Shown here in pieces: positions 48,971 to 59,314 of a DNA stretch of 64,000 nt (position 1 is the first letter of the stretch; the number at the start of each line of letters is the position of its first letter). The notes beneath the pieces are model-generated. The model saw only the letters and a program-made list of their open reading frames with translations, did no database searches and had not been told where the DNA came from. Source of the stretch: Mycobacterium sp. BK086. Lineage in GTDB: Bacteria > Actinomycetota > Actinomycetes > Mycobacteriales > Mycobacteriaceae. The DNA lies in assembly GCA_004362315.1 (NCBI GenBank), contig SNWL01000003.1, positions 930,001-994,000 on the forward strand. The letters are read 5' to 3'. A program made the position numbers and the translations under genes.

Positions 48971-49939
48971 ATGATCGACTTCACCGGCCAATCAGTGATC
49001 GTGACCGGCGCCGGACGTGGCCTGGGCCGGCTCTATGCACTCGATCTGGCTCGCCGTGGGGCGGCGGTCGTGGTCAACGACATCGGGTCGACGATGCGCG
49101 GAGACGGGACCGACTCCTCGGTCGCCGATGCGGTGGTCGACGAGATCCTCGGCGCCGGCGGGCGCGCCGTTGCCTCGCACGACTCGGTGGATACCGCCGA
49201 GGGCGGCGCGGCGATCGTGGAGACCGCGGTGAGCGCGTTCGGCCGCCTGGATGCCGTCGTCAGCAATGCGGGCATCTTTGGCAGCGTTGCCTTCGACGAG
49301 CTTTCACACGAAGACTGGGCCCGGATGTTGCGGGTCCACCTCGACGGAGGTTTCCACCTGTCTCAGCCCGCCTACCGGGTGATGAAGGCAGGTGGTGGCG
49401 GACGGTTCGTGTTCATCTCCTCGTCGGCCGGAGTGTTCGGGCAACCGATGGAGGCGCACTACGCGGCGGCCAAGGCCGGTCTCATCGGGTTGACGAATGT
49501 CATTGCGATAGAGGGCGAAGCGCACGGCATCCTGGCCAACGCCGTTTTGCCGACCGGCTTTTCCCGGATGGTGACCGAGACGGTCGGCGACGAGAAATTC
49601 CTCGCCGAATCCGGTTTCATGCGTGTCATCCGGCCCGAACTGGTGGTGCCGTTGGTGGTGTTCTTGGCAAGTAGGGCTTGCACTTTCACCCACCGCAACT
49701 ATTCGGCGTGCGCGGGACGCTACGCCAGGGCGTTCGTCGGGCTCAGCGACGGCTGGCTGGCCGGTGCCGATGCCGAGCCGGCGGCTGAAGACATCGCCGA
49801 CCACCTTGAGCAGATCTCGGCAACCGAGAACTTCATCGTGCCGAACTCGATCGTCGACGAGGTGTTGGAGGTGTGCGACCGCTTGGGCGTCAGCGCGATG
49901 CCGGGCGACGCCGAAGTCGAATTCCCCGAGCCGGCGTAA
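48971..49939 (+). CDS. Short-chain dehydrogenase/reductase (MFE-2/HSD17B4-like)
   Basis: A 322-residue SDR. IVTGAGRGLGRLYALDLARRGAAVVVND is the cofactor site, SNAGIFG the NAG motif, and HYAAAKAGLIGL holds the YxxxK catalytic pair. The insert after VVNDIGS and the long C-terminal part resemble the (3R)-hydroxyacyl-CoA dehydrogenase part of multifunctional enzyme 2, so an acyl-CoA substrate is possible. First of three co-directional genes divergent from the VWA gene. An AAGGGTG site precedes the ATG. Confidence 0.87.
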   Translation: MIDFTGQSVIVTGAGRGLGRLYALDLARRGAAVVVNDIGSTMRGDGTDSSVADAVVDEILGAGGRAVASHDSVDTAEGGAAIVETAVSAFGRLDAVVSNAGIFGSVAFDELSHEDWARMLRVHLDGGFHLSQPAYRVMKAGGGGRFVFISSSAGVFGQPMEAHYAAAKAGLIGLTNVIAIEGEAHGILANAVLPTGFSRMVTETVGDEKFLAESGFMRVIRPELVVPLVVFLASRACTFTHRNYSACAGRYARAFVGLSDGWLAGADAEPAAEDIADHLEQISATENFIVPNSIVDEVLEVCDRLGVSAMPGDAEVEFPEPA

Positions 49940-49942
49940 CTG

Positions 49943-50590
49943 ATGGACGCCGAAACGCTGCTCAGCACAACACGATCCGTCCGCAAGGCGCTCGATGTCG
50001 GTGCGCCTGTCGATCTCACGGAGATCCGCGACTGCCTGCGGATCGGGCTGCAAGCGGCCAACGGATCCAACCAGCAGGCATGGCGCTGGGTCATTGTCAC
50101 CGACCCGTCATTGCGTACTGCCATCGCCGACCTGTATCGACAGTCCTATCTCGACAAGGTGGGCGGCCAGTTCCTCGCCGGGTTGTTGCCCGCAGGGACT
50201 CCCGGGGCGGCACTGATGAGCTCGACCGAGTGGCTGGTGGAACACCTGGCCGATGTGCCCGTGTTGGTCATCCCGTGCTATGAGCCGACGTATCCACGGC
50301 AAGAGGGTGACGAGTCCTTCCGCCTGGCCACGCTGTACGGCTCGATCTTCCCCGCAGTGTGGAACTTTCAACTCGCGCTGCGCACCCGCGGGTACGGCAC
50401 CTGCATCACCACCTTGCACCTGCATCACGAGGCAAGGGTGCGAGATCTGCTGGGTATCCCGGAGACCTATGTTCAGGGGTGCCTGTTGCCGGTGGCCCGG
50501 CTGCGCGCGGGTTACGAGTTCCGCCCGGCACCGCGCAGACCGCTCGACGAGGTCGTCGCTGTGAACGGCTGGGACGGCATGGCGCCGTGA
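49943..50590 (+). CDS. Nitroreductase-family flavoprotein
   Basis: A 215-residue FMN-binding protein with the family patterns STTRSVRKALD at the N-terminus, LQAANGSNQQAWRWVIV (FMN phosphate site) and GYGTCITTLHLHHE. Nitroreductase-fold enzymes reduce nitro groups, quinones or enones, or act as dehalogenases; the substrate here is unknown. Three bases after the SDR stop, and overlapping the next gene by four bases, so all three are one transcript. Confidence 0.87.
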   Translation: MDAETLLSTTRSVRKALDVGAPVDLTEIRDCLRIGLQAANGSNQQAWRWVIVTDPSLRTAIADLYRQSYLDKVGGQFLAGLLPAGTPGAALMSSTEWLVEHLADVPVLVIPCYEPTYPRQEGDESFRLATLYGSIFPAVWNFQLALRTRGYGTCITTLHLHHEARVRDLLGIPETYVQGCLLPVARLRAGYEFRPAPRRPLDEVVAVNGWDGMAP

Positions 50591-51129
50591 TCGACGACGA
50601 TCTGCTCCCCCATCTTCGGGAGATGAAGGACCGTGCCGACATTCACGACTGCATGCAGCGGTACGCCCGAGGGATGGACCGCCAGGACCGCGCTCTGCTG
50701 CGCTCGGCCTACCACGACGGTGCCATCGACGATCATGTCGGATTCATCGGTGACGTCGAGGATTTCATCGACTGGGCGTTCGCCTATCACTCGACCCAGA
50801 CCCGGTATCAGCACTTCTTGCTGAACCACTCCGCCGAGATCGACGGCGACACCGCGCATGCCGAGACCTACTACCTGTTCGTCGGCACCGACCGGCAACC
50901 TCCTGATCACATGACGATCTCGGGCGGACGCTACGTCGACCGGCTGGAACGGCGGGACGGGCGGTGGGCGATCATCGCCCGGGTCTGCGTCGTCGAGTGG
51001 AACACCGAATCGACCTCGCAGCTGACCGACGCGATCATCGCGATGGTGCCGGCGATGCGGCCCGCGACCAAGGATCACACCGACCCGTCCTACGATCGCC
51101 CGCTGGTGGCCGAGCGCCCGCCTCACTGA
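50587..51129 (+). CDS. SnoaL-like (NTF2-fold) protein
   Basis: A 180-residue protein of the SnoaL-4/NTF2-like group: REMKDRADIHDCMQRYARGMDRQD, HYLLNH-type segment (HFLLNHSAEIDGDTAHAETYY) and GGRYVDRLERRDGRW. Members are steroid isomerases, polyketide cyclases, dehydratases or ring-hydroxylating dioxygenase small subunits; no partner large subunit is nearby. The GTG overlaps the nitroreductase stop (GTGA), fixing the start. Confidence 0.8.
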   Translation: MIDDDLLPHLREMKDRADIHDCMQRYARGMDRQDRALLRSAYHDGAIDDHVGFIGDVEDFIDWAFAYHSTQTRYQHFLLNHSAEIDGDTAHAETYYLFVGTDRQPPDHMTISGGRYVDRLERRDGRWAIIARVCVVEWNTESTSQLTDAIIAMVPAMRPATKDHTDPSYDRPLVAERPPH

Positions 51130-51244
51130 ACGCGTTGACACGCAGGCATATCGGTTTCATAAAGGAATCGGCCGGATCTTGTGTTGACCGCCCATCCCGA
51201 TGACGATCTTGATGGCCAATCGAGATCGTCACGGACGGGGAATC

Positions 51245-52375
51245 GTGTCACCGAATATCCACCGCCCGGCGGTCATCTCGGCCTGTAGCGCGGCCCTGAT
51301 CTCGTTGAGCTGCATCAGTAGTCCCCTGGCCGGCGCCGAGCCCAGCCCGGGCGTGCCGTGCGGCAGCATCATCGAACAGTTCGCCGCTTCCCCGACAGCG
51401 GTGCCGGACATGCTCGGCAACGCCGCCTCGGCCGTCGGCGGGGCACTCCCTGACTCCGCGGCACTGGCCCCGGCTCCCGTCCCAGTCGCCGCTCCCGCTG
51501 CCGCGGAGCCGGTGGTGGCCGCACCGATCACCGATAGTGCGCTGACCCCCGCGCCGCCGGCCGCAGTACCCGTCGTTCCCGTGGCCGCCCTGCCTGTGCC
51601 GGTGGTACCGGCCCCGGTGGTCGTGCCCGCCGCCCCCGTCGGGGCAGCCGCCGTACCCGCACCTGTCGCGGTGCCCGCACCCGTCGCGGTGCCCGCACCC
51701 GTCGCGGTGCCGGCCGCGGCTCCCGTTCCGGTCGTACCTGTCGAGGCCGTCGCGCCGATGGCAGCCGCCCCGGTACCCGGCCCGGCACCCGTCACCGATG
51801 TCGTCCCGGTCGCCGACATCTCGCCGGCTCCGCCGATCACCGCGCCGGCAGCCGAAGCCGCCCCGGTCGTGGAGGCCGCCGCGGCTCCCCCGGTGATGCC
51901 GGTTGAACCCGCGCCACTGGCCGCGCCGGTAGCCGCCGGCCCGGAAATCCCGGCGGTGCCTGCGGGCGAGCTGTTCTCACTGACCCCGGAAGCCGCTGCC
52001 GTTCCGGAAGTGGCACCGATTCCCGACACCGCCGCGGTGCCGATGGCCGCGCCCGTCGAAGACGCCGCGCTCGTCGCACCGGCGCCTGTTCCCGCAGCCG
52101 CGGTACCGGTCGTGGTGCCGCCGGTTCCCCTGCCGGTGGGCGCACCGGTACCTGTCGTCGTGGCTCCCGCGGCCGCGCCGACGGCGTTGACGCCGCCGCT
52201 TCCGGTTCAGGCCCTCGTCGACGCGATACCGGGCGGACAGCTGCTCCCCGACCAGATTCCGTTGCCGCACGATCTAGTGTGCGAAGGCACCGCATGGTCG
52301 GCCCACGCCACCACCGATGGCACCCAGCACGAGCCGCACGCCGCGCGCCCGCCGTTCTGGGCGGACAAGCCGTAA
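51245..52375 (+). CDS. Secreted Ala/Pro/Val-rich protein
   Basis: A 376-residue protein of very low complexity. The N-terminus (VSPNIHRPAVISACSAALIS then LSCISSPLAGAEP) looks like a signal peptide, followed by a short conserved-looking stretch with one cysteine, then about 250 residues of APVPVAAP-type repeats, and a unique C-terminal 50 residues with another cysteine. Resembles wall-associated Pro-rich mycobacterial proteins; function unknown. The GTG at 51245 follows GGGGA; an ATG 15 codons upstream has no site. It converges on pgk. Confidence 0.65.
   Translation: MSPNIHRPAVISACSAALISLSCISSPLAGAEPSPGVPCGSIIEQFAASPTAVPDMLGNAASAVGGALPDSAALAPAPVPVAAPAAAEPVVAAPITDSALTPAPPAAVPVVPVAALPVPVVPAPVVVPAAPVGAAAVPAPVAVPAPVAVPAPVAVPAAAPVPVVPVEAVAPMAAAPVPGPAPVTDVVPVADISPAPPITAPAAEAAPVVEAAAAPPVMPVEPAPLAAPVAAGPEIPAVPAGELFSLTPEAAAVPEVAPIPDTAAVPMAAPVEDAALVAPAPVPAAAVPVVVPPVPLPVGAPVPVVVAPAAAPTALTPPLPVQALVDAIPGGQLLPDQIPLPHDLVCEGTAWSAHATTDGTQHEPHAARPPFWADKP
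51653..51706. repeat. 18-bp tandem repeat, three copies, encoding VPAPVA
   Basis: 51653-51670, 51671-51688 and 51689-51706; copies two and three are identical and copy one has two differences. In frame, so copy changes only lengthen the protein. Confidence 0.9.
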
Positions 52376-52404
52376 CGGCTACTGCAGCCACTGAACGCGC
52401 ACTC

Positions 52405-53613
52405 CTAGTTGAGGATGTCGATACCGGGTAGTTCTTTGCCCTCAAGGTATTCCAGGGATGCGCCGCCGCCGGTGGAAATGTGGGAGAAACCGTCTTCGGG
52501 CAGGCCGAGTTGACGCACGGCGGCTGCTGAGTCGCCGCCACCGACCACGCTGAACGCGCCCTTGGCGGTGGCGCCGATGATGGCTTCGGCCACTCCCTTG
52601 GTGCCCGCGGCGAACGCCGGGAACTCGAAGACGCCCATCGGGCCGTTCCAGAAGATCGTGCGCGCATTCGACAGCAGCGTGGTGAACCGTTTCACCGACT
52701 CCGGGCCGATATCCAAACCCATCGTCCCGTCCGGAATACGATCAGCGGCAACGGTTTCCGGGGTGGAGTCGGCCGCGAACTTCTCGGCGACCACGATGTC
52801 CACCGGCAGATGGATCACATCCCCGTAGGTCTCCAACAGCCCCTTGCAGGTTTCGATCATCTCAACCTGGCACAGCGAGGTACCCACCGACACTCCTTGC
52901 GCGGCAAGGAAGGTGAAACACATACCACCACCGATGATGATGCTGTCGGCCTTGGTGGCCAGGTTCTCGATCACGGCCAGCTTGTCCGACACTTTCGACC
53001 CGCCCAACACCACCGCATACGGGCGGTCGGTCGAGCTGGTCAACGCCTCGAGCACCTTGACCTCAGCAGCCACCAGCGTGCCCGCATAATGCGGCAACAG
53101 CGTCGCGACGTCATACACCGAGGCTTGCTTGCGGTGCACCACACCGAAACCATCCGAGACGAAAGCGCCGTCGTCGCCGACCAATTCGACCAACGCCGCG
53201 GCCAACTTGCCCCGCTCGGCGTCATCCTTACTGGTCTCCCGCGGATCGAACCGGATGTTCTCCAACAGCAACACATCACCGTCGGTCAACCCCTCGGCAC
53301 GAGCCAACGCATCGGTACCGACCACATCACCGGCGAGCTGGACGTGACGGCCCAGCGCCTCAGACAGCGCGGCGGCCACCGGCGCCAGCGAGAACTCCGG
53401 CTCCGGACCACCCTTGGGCCGGCCCAGGTGCGCGGTCACCACAACCTTCGCTCCGGCATCAGCCAGCGCCTTCAGCGTCGGCACCGACGCCAGGATGCGC
53501 CCCGGATCAGTGATGGTCCCGCCGTCGAGGGGGACGTTGAGATCCGAGCGGACCAGAACGCCCCGACCCGCAACACCTTCGGCCAGCAGATCAGACAGTG
53601 TCTTGACGGCCAT
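52405..53613 (-). CDS. pgk: Phosphoglycerate kinase
   Basis: A 402-residue enzyme interconverting 1,3-bisphosphoglycerate and 3-phosphoglycerate. The N-terminal substrate loop [14 protein letters not shown], the [11 protein letters not shown] segment, and the C-terminal nucleotide motif [14 protein letters not shown] are intact. ATG at 53613, five bases after the gap stop. In most mycobacteria the order is gap-pgk-tpiA; no tpiA follows here, which suggests a second, specialised copy. Confidence 0.95.
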   Translation of the reverse strand: MAVKTLSDLLAEGVAGRGVLVRSDLNVPLDGGTITDPGRILASVPTLKALADAGAKVVVTAHLGRPKGGPEPEFSLAPVAAALSEALGRHVQLAGDVVGTDALARAEGLTDGDVLLLENIRFDPRETSKDDAERGKLAAALVELVGDDGAFVSDGFGVVHRKQASVYDVATLLPHYAGTLVAAEVKVLEALTSSTDRPYAVVLGGSKVSDKLAVIENLATKADSIIIGGGMCFTFLAAQGVSVGTSLCQVEMIETCKGLLETYGDVIHLPVDIVVAEKFAADSTPETVAADRIPDGTMGLDIGPESVKRFTTLLSNARTIFWNGPMGVFEFPAFAAGTKGVAEAIIGATAKGAFSVVGGGDSAAAVRQLGLPEDGFSHISTGGGASLEYLEGKELPGIDILN

Positions 53614-53618
53614 CGCTA

Positions 53619-55060
<1,442 letters not shown>

Positions 55061-55176
55061 GTTAGGCGATCACTTCATGATTGAACGCGGAATCTCAATA
55101 GACAAGCTGATGTTCGGACAGCAGCATTCCGTACAAGGACGTTCAACGCGACTATCACCGGAAATTGCAGCGAATC

Positions 55177-55773
55177 ATGATGACTGAAGTTATCTCCAAC
55201 CACGACCGATCGCGGCGCATGGTCAGCGCGATCGACGGCGCGACGGTGTCGGTGACGCTGTCCGGACCGGCCTTGGGCCGGACGATCATCATGCTCGAGG
55301 AGCCGGACCGAAGCCCGGCTGCCCGAGCTGCCGTGCGAGAACGGCTGCAGGTGGCGATGTTTCGCATTCTGAGTGTGCCGGTCGACCCTGGGCTGAGCGC
55401 GAAGTCGGTCGTCGGGTTTTTGGACCAACTGCGGATCTCGAGCGGACTGCTCGTCGGCGACGGTATCGGGGCGGAACTGGCATGGGATCTCGCCGTGGCC
55501 CACCGCGAGCGCTTCACCGGTCTGGTGGCAATCGATCGCGGCCACCCGGGAGTGCCGGATGCGGACGGCGCCGTCCGCGACGGCGATTGCCCCGCAGTCG
55601 AAGTCGATACCACTGTGCTGGTCGAGGGTAGATCGGCGCACGCCGTTGCCCGCGCCAGCAGACGTCACGTGCACGCGGACTTTCGGCTGGTCGACGCCGC
55701 GGGTCCGCGCAACTCCCGGCACTTCACCGCGCAGCTGGCCACCGAGATCGTGATGCGCGCGCTGTGCCGGTGA
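55177..55773 (+). CDS. Alpha/beta-hydrolase-like protein lacking the nucleophile
   Basis: A 198-residue protein whose middle (QLRISSGLLVGDGIGAELAWDLA) matches the nucleophile elbow of alpha/beta hydrolases, but the GxSxG serine is Gly. The protein is also short: the N-terminal strands are compressed and the catalytic histidine region is reduced to RNSRHFTAQLATEI. It may be a non-catalytic relative or a degraded gene. Tandem ATGs at 55177 and 55180 are possible starts. Converges on the HAD gene. Confidence 0.5.
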   Translation: MMTEVISNHDRSRRMVSAIDGATVSVTLSGPALGRTIIMLEEPDRSPAARAAVRERLQVAMFRILSVPVDPGLSAKSVVGFLDQLRISSGLLVGDGIGAELAWDLAVAHRERFTGLVAIDRGHPGVPDADGAVRDGDCPAVEVDTTVLVEGRSAHAVARASRRHVHADFRLVDAAGPRNSRHFTAQLATEIVMRALCR

Positions 55774-55789
55774 CATAGCCTGTGTCGCC

Positions 55790-56806
55790 CTAGCCAAGTC
55801 CCCATCGCTGCAGCGCATCACGGCTCCGCCGATCGCCGGCCACCACCTCGGAGGTACCAGCCCGCCAGGCCGCGTCCGCAACCACACGCAGCGCGGCGAG
55901 TTCATCGTCGCCGCCTTCAGACGTCAGCGTCACCGCACCCTCGGCGACCGTCGCGCACCAACCGGGCTGGGCGCCGATCCGCAGGGTGGCCTCCGGTTCA
56001 CGCAGCCCACGCAGATCCTCGGCAAGGTATGTCGGGCGCAGCCCATCAGGGGCGCTGATCACGTCTGTTGGGGTACTGACACCGCTAAAAACGAGCATAC
56101 TCGGGAACCCCGTCGCATTAGCCGCTGCGATATCGGTGTCGAGACGGTCACCGATCACGAGCGGCGCGTGAAATGCCCCACGAGACAGAGCATCTCGTAG
56201 CATTGTGGGCGCCGGTTTGCCGATCACATCGGGGTTCATCCCGGTTGCCGCTCGCAGCGCTGCCACCATCGAACCGTTTCCCGGCAGCAGCCCGCGATCG
56301 GTCGGCAGCGTCACGTCCGCGTTCGTCGCAACCCACAGTCCGCCATCGCGGATACACAGCATGGCTTCGGCAAGGTCCGCCCAACCCGTCAGAGGTGAAT
56401 GACCTTGGACGACGGCAACCGGTGCGTCGCTGAACAGACGTACCGGTTTCAGCCCGACACTGGCGATCTCGGTGGCGAGCGAATCGGTGCCCAGCACCAG
56501 AACCGTGGAAGATGGCGGTAGTTGCCGACTGATCACGCGCGCCGCACTCTGCGCGCTGGTCACGACATCGCCGGCTTCAGCGGCAAACCCGAGCGCCACC
56601 AAGTGGTCTGCGACCTCACCGGCGCCCCGGGAAGCATTGTTGGTCACGAAGACCTTGCGCGCGCCCACGGCCGCAAGCACCTCGACGGCGCCCGGTGTTG
56701 GCGAGTGTCCGCGAAAAACCGTCCCGTCGAGGTCGAGCAGCAGGCAGTCGTGCGCATCGACAAGGGCCCCGGGGACCTCAGCCGCCCGGTGGTCGATCTG
56801 TGCCAT
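55790..56806 (-). CDS. HAD-IIA phosphatase (Rv1692-like)
   Basis: A 338-residue HAD phosphatase with motif I DLDGTVFRG (about residues 25-33), the motif II region TNNASR, GKPAP (motif III lysine) and IGDRLDTDI (motif IV). The C2 cap and the extra C-terminal domain of about 80 residues resemble Rv1692, a glycerol-3-phosphate phosphatase; related enzymes dephosphorylate phosphoglycolate. Three bases after hypE, so it is part of the hyp transcript. In a Calvin-cycle setting a phosphoglycolate role would make sense but is only inference. Confidence 0.85.
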   Translation of the reverse strand: MAQIDHRAAEVPGALVDAHDCLLLDLDGTVFRGHSPTPGAVEVLAAVGARKVFVTNNASRGAGEVADHLVALGFAAEAGDVVTSAQSAARVISRQLPPSSTVLVLGTDSLATEIASVGLKPVRLFSDAPVAVVQGHSPLTGWADLAEAMLCIRDGGLWVATNADVTLPTDRGLLPGNGSMVAALRAATGMNPDVIGKPAPTMLRDALSRGAFHAPLVIGDRLDTDIAAANATGFPSMLVFSGVSTPTDVISAPDGLRPTYLAEDLRGLREPEATLRIGAQPGWCATVAEGAVTLTSEGGDDELAALRVVADAAWRAGTSEVVAGDRRSRDALQRWGLG

Positions 56807-56809
56807 AGG

Positions 56810-57946
56810 TCAGCAGATTCTCGGAAGCTGTTCGCCCAGTTCTCGTTCGATCACTCGAGTGGTGCCGAATGCGGTGCGACCGACCACCATGCCCGGGTGC
56901 TCCTCGACCGCGCGTCCGATGACCACCGCACCCCTACCCTCGGATCGGGATCGCATGGCAGCCAACACCGCCTCGCTGTGTGCGGGATCGACGAATGCCA
57001 CCAACTTGCCTTCGTTGGCCACCTGAAGCGGATCGAGTCCGAGGAAACTGCAGGCCGATGCGACGCTGTCCGGTACCGGGATGAGCTGCTCGTCGAGCTC
57101 GACACCAACACCGGAGGTACGGGCGATCTCGACCGCCGAAGCGACCAACCCACCTCGGGTCGGGTCACGCAGCACGTGAACGGCACCTGCGTCGGAGACC
57201 GCGGCCAGCATGGCGGCCACCAAGAGATGCAACGGGGCACTGTCGGTGGTCACCGTCGTTCCGAAGTCGATGCCCTCGCGCACGCTCATGATCGCCACGC
57301 CGTGCTCGCCGATGTTGCCCGACACGATGACGTGGTCGCCGGGCCGGGCTTGCTCGGGTCCGATGCGCACCCCGTCAGGAACCACGCCGACACCGGCGGT
57401 ATTGATGAAAAGACCGTCCGCACTGCCCTTTCCGACGACCTTGGTGTCGCCGGTGACGATATCGACCCCTGCCTCGGCCGCCGCCTTACCCATCGTCTGA
57501 GCGATGGCCCCGAGCACGTCGAGCTCCAATCCCTCCTCGATGATGAAGCCCGCCGTCAGGCCGATCGGCTGCGCGCCACTGCAGGCGAGGTCGTTGATGG
57601 TGCCGTTGACGGCGAGATCGCCAATGTTGCCGCCCGGGAAGAACAATGGGTTGACCACGTATGAGTCGGTGGTGAGCGCGATGCGGCCGCCACCCACCGT
57701 TAACACCGCGGAGTCGCGGGACGGTCCACCTGCCGAGCCAAAGGCCGGAAGGAAGAGGTTCTCGATCAGCTCCTCGGAGAGAATCCCGCCGCCGCCGTGT
57801 CCCAGCACGATCCGCTTGGTCTCCCGCAACGGTAACGGGCACACCCAATCCGACGGATCGATCGCCACCGAATCCAACTCCCGGGTCGCTTCGCTCTCCC
57901 CCTCGCCTGCGGCTGGGCGGTACCCCCAGCCCACCGAATCAGACAT
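56810..57946 (-). CDS. hypE: Hydrogenase maturation protein HypE
   Basis: Works with HypF to make the cyanide ligands of the [NiFe] site: the C-terminal cysteine receives a carbamoyl group and dehydrates it to thiocyanate. The 378-residue PurM-like protein has [16 protein letters not shown] near the start, [15 protein letters not shown] mid-protein, and ends in the diagnostic PRIC. It overlaps hypD by eight bases; the ATG at 57946 is preferred over a longer ORF that runs antisense-like into hypD. Confidence 0.96.
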   Translation of the reverse strand: MSDSVGWGYRPAAGEGESEATRELDSVAIDPSDWVCPLPLRETKRIVLGHGGGGILSEELIENLFLPAFGSAGGPSRDSAVLTVGGGRIALTTDSYVVNPLFFPGGNIGDLAVNGTINDLACSGAQPIGLTAGFIIEEGLELDVLGAIAQTMGKAAAEAGVDIVTGDTKVVGKGSADGLFINTAGVGVVPDGVRIGPEQARPGDHVIVSGNIGEHGVAIMSVREGIDFGTTVTTDSAPLHLLVAAMLAAVSDAGAVHVLRDPTRGGLVASAVEIARTSGVGVELDEQLIPVPDSVASACSFLGLDPLQVANEGKLVAFVDPAHSEAVLAAMRSRSEGRGAVVIGRAVEEHPGMVVGRTAFGTTRVIERELGEQLPRIC

Positions 57947-59042
57947 GAGCCGCGGTTTCGAGCCTGCGGAACTGGTAATAGGCCGCACACGCTCCCTCGC
58001 TGGAGACCATGGTGGCGCCCAACGGTGTGCGCGGCGTACAGGTCTTGCCGAACGCGGGGCACTGGTTGGGCTTGAGCAGACCCTGCAGCACCTCACCGCT
58101 GTGACATTCGGAAGACTCCTGCACCTGCAGATGGCCCACCCCGAACTTGAGCTCGGCGTCGAATTCGGCATAGCGCGGCGACAAGGCCCAGCCCGATTTG
58201 GGGATCATGCCGATACCGCGCCACTGCCGATCGACGACCGAGAACACATCGGCCAGCGCCTCTTGCGCCACGATGTTGCCCTCTTGGCTGACCGCTCGCG
58301 GATAGGCGTTGCGCAACTCGACATTGCCGGATTCAAGCAGGTCAACGACCTGGCGTACGCCTTCGAGCAGGTCGAGCGGTTCGAATCCCGTGACCACGAT
58401 GGGCACATTGAACTGTTCGACGAGTGGCCCGTATTCACCCGTGCCCATCACGGTGCACACGTGGCCGGCCGCCAGGAAGCCCTGTACCCGGTTGGTGGGT
58501 GAGCTGAGGATCGCCGTCATCGCGGGGGGAACCAGCACGTGCGAGATCAACACCGAGAAATTCGTCAGACCCAGCCGCTGGGCGTGCAGCACCGACATCG
58601 CGTTGGCCGGCGCCGTCGTCTCGAACCCGACGCCGAAAAACACGACCTGCTTGTCGGGGTTGTCGGCAGCGATCCGGGTCGCGTCCAACGGGGAGTAGAC
58701 GATCCGGACGTCCCCGCCGCGGGCCCGCACGCTGAACAGGTCATGGCGGCTGCCGGGTACTCGCAGCATGTCACCGAACGAGCAGAAGATGACGTCCTCA
58801 CGGGCGGCGATCTCGAGTGCCCGGTCGATCATCTCCAGCGGTGTGACGCACACCGGGCAGCCGGGCCCGTGGATGAACTCGACGGCGCCGTCGAGCAACT
58901 GGTCGATGCCGTTTCTGATGATCGAATGCGTCTGCCCACCACAGACTTCCATGATGGTCCAGGTCCGGGTGGACCGCCGTTGGATGGCTTCCACCAGGTT
59001 CTTCGCCGCGGCCGGATCGCGAAACTCGTCGAGATACTTCAT
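57939..59042 (-). CDS. hypD: Hydrogenase maturation protein HypD
   Basis: Scaffold for assembly of Fe(CN)2CO. The 367-residue protein has [17 protein letters not shown] (about 32-48), [10 protein letters not shown] (about 65-74), [11 protein letters not shown], and a C-terminal cysteine set [15 protein letters not shown] with ECHSGEVL that carries the [4Fe-4S] cluster. The start overlaps the hypC stop by four bases (ATGA). Confidence 0.96.
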   Translation of the reverse strand: MKYLDEFRDPAAAKNLVEAIQRRSTRTWTIMEVCGGQTHSIIRNGIDQLLDGAVEFIHGPGCPVCVTPLEMIDRALEIAAREDVIFCSFGDMLRVPGSRHDLFSVRARGGDVRIVYSPLDATRIAADNPDKQVVFFGVGFETTAPANAMSVLHAQRLGLTNFSVLISHVLVPPAMTAILSSPTNRVQGFLAAGHVCTVMGTGEYGPLVEQFNVPIVVTGFEPLDLLEGVRQVVDLLESGNVELRNAYPRAVSQEGNIVAQEALADVFSVVDRQWRGIGMIPKSGWALSPRYAEFDAELKFGVGHLQVQESSECHSGEVLQGLLKPNQCPAFGKTCTPRTPLGATMVSSEGACAAYYQFRRLETAAHV

Positions 59043-59314
59043 GCCGGTTCCCTCCTCCCCTGTCCTTCGGTGCCGCCGAGTTCTTCCTCGAGAACACCCA
59101 GGTCTTCGAACATCTTCAACGTCTCGTTGGCCGAGGCCTCGTCGAGTCGGGTGATCGCGAAACCCGCATGGACGATGGTGTATTCGCCGATCTGCATGTC
59201 AGGCAGGTAGGCCAGGCACACCGTCTTGGTGGTGCCACCGAAGTCGACCGTCGACATTCGGGTGCCGGCCTCCTCCCAGATTTCGATCACCTTGCCGGGG
59301 ATTCCGAGGCACAT
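59039..59314 (-). CDS. hypC: Hydrogenase maturation chaperone HypC
   Basis: A 91-residue HypC/HupF protein. The family-defining N-terminus [12 protein letters not shown] puts the essential Cys at position 2, which also fixes the start at 59314. It carries the Fe(CN)2CO group with HypD and delivers it to the large-subunit precursor. It overlaps hypF by 28 bases and hypD by four. Confidence 0.95.
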   Translation of the reverse strand: MCLGIPGKVIEIWEEAGTRMSTVDFGGTTKTVCLAYLPDMQIGEYTIVHAGFAITRLDEASANETLKMFEDLGVLEEELGGTEGQGRREPA

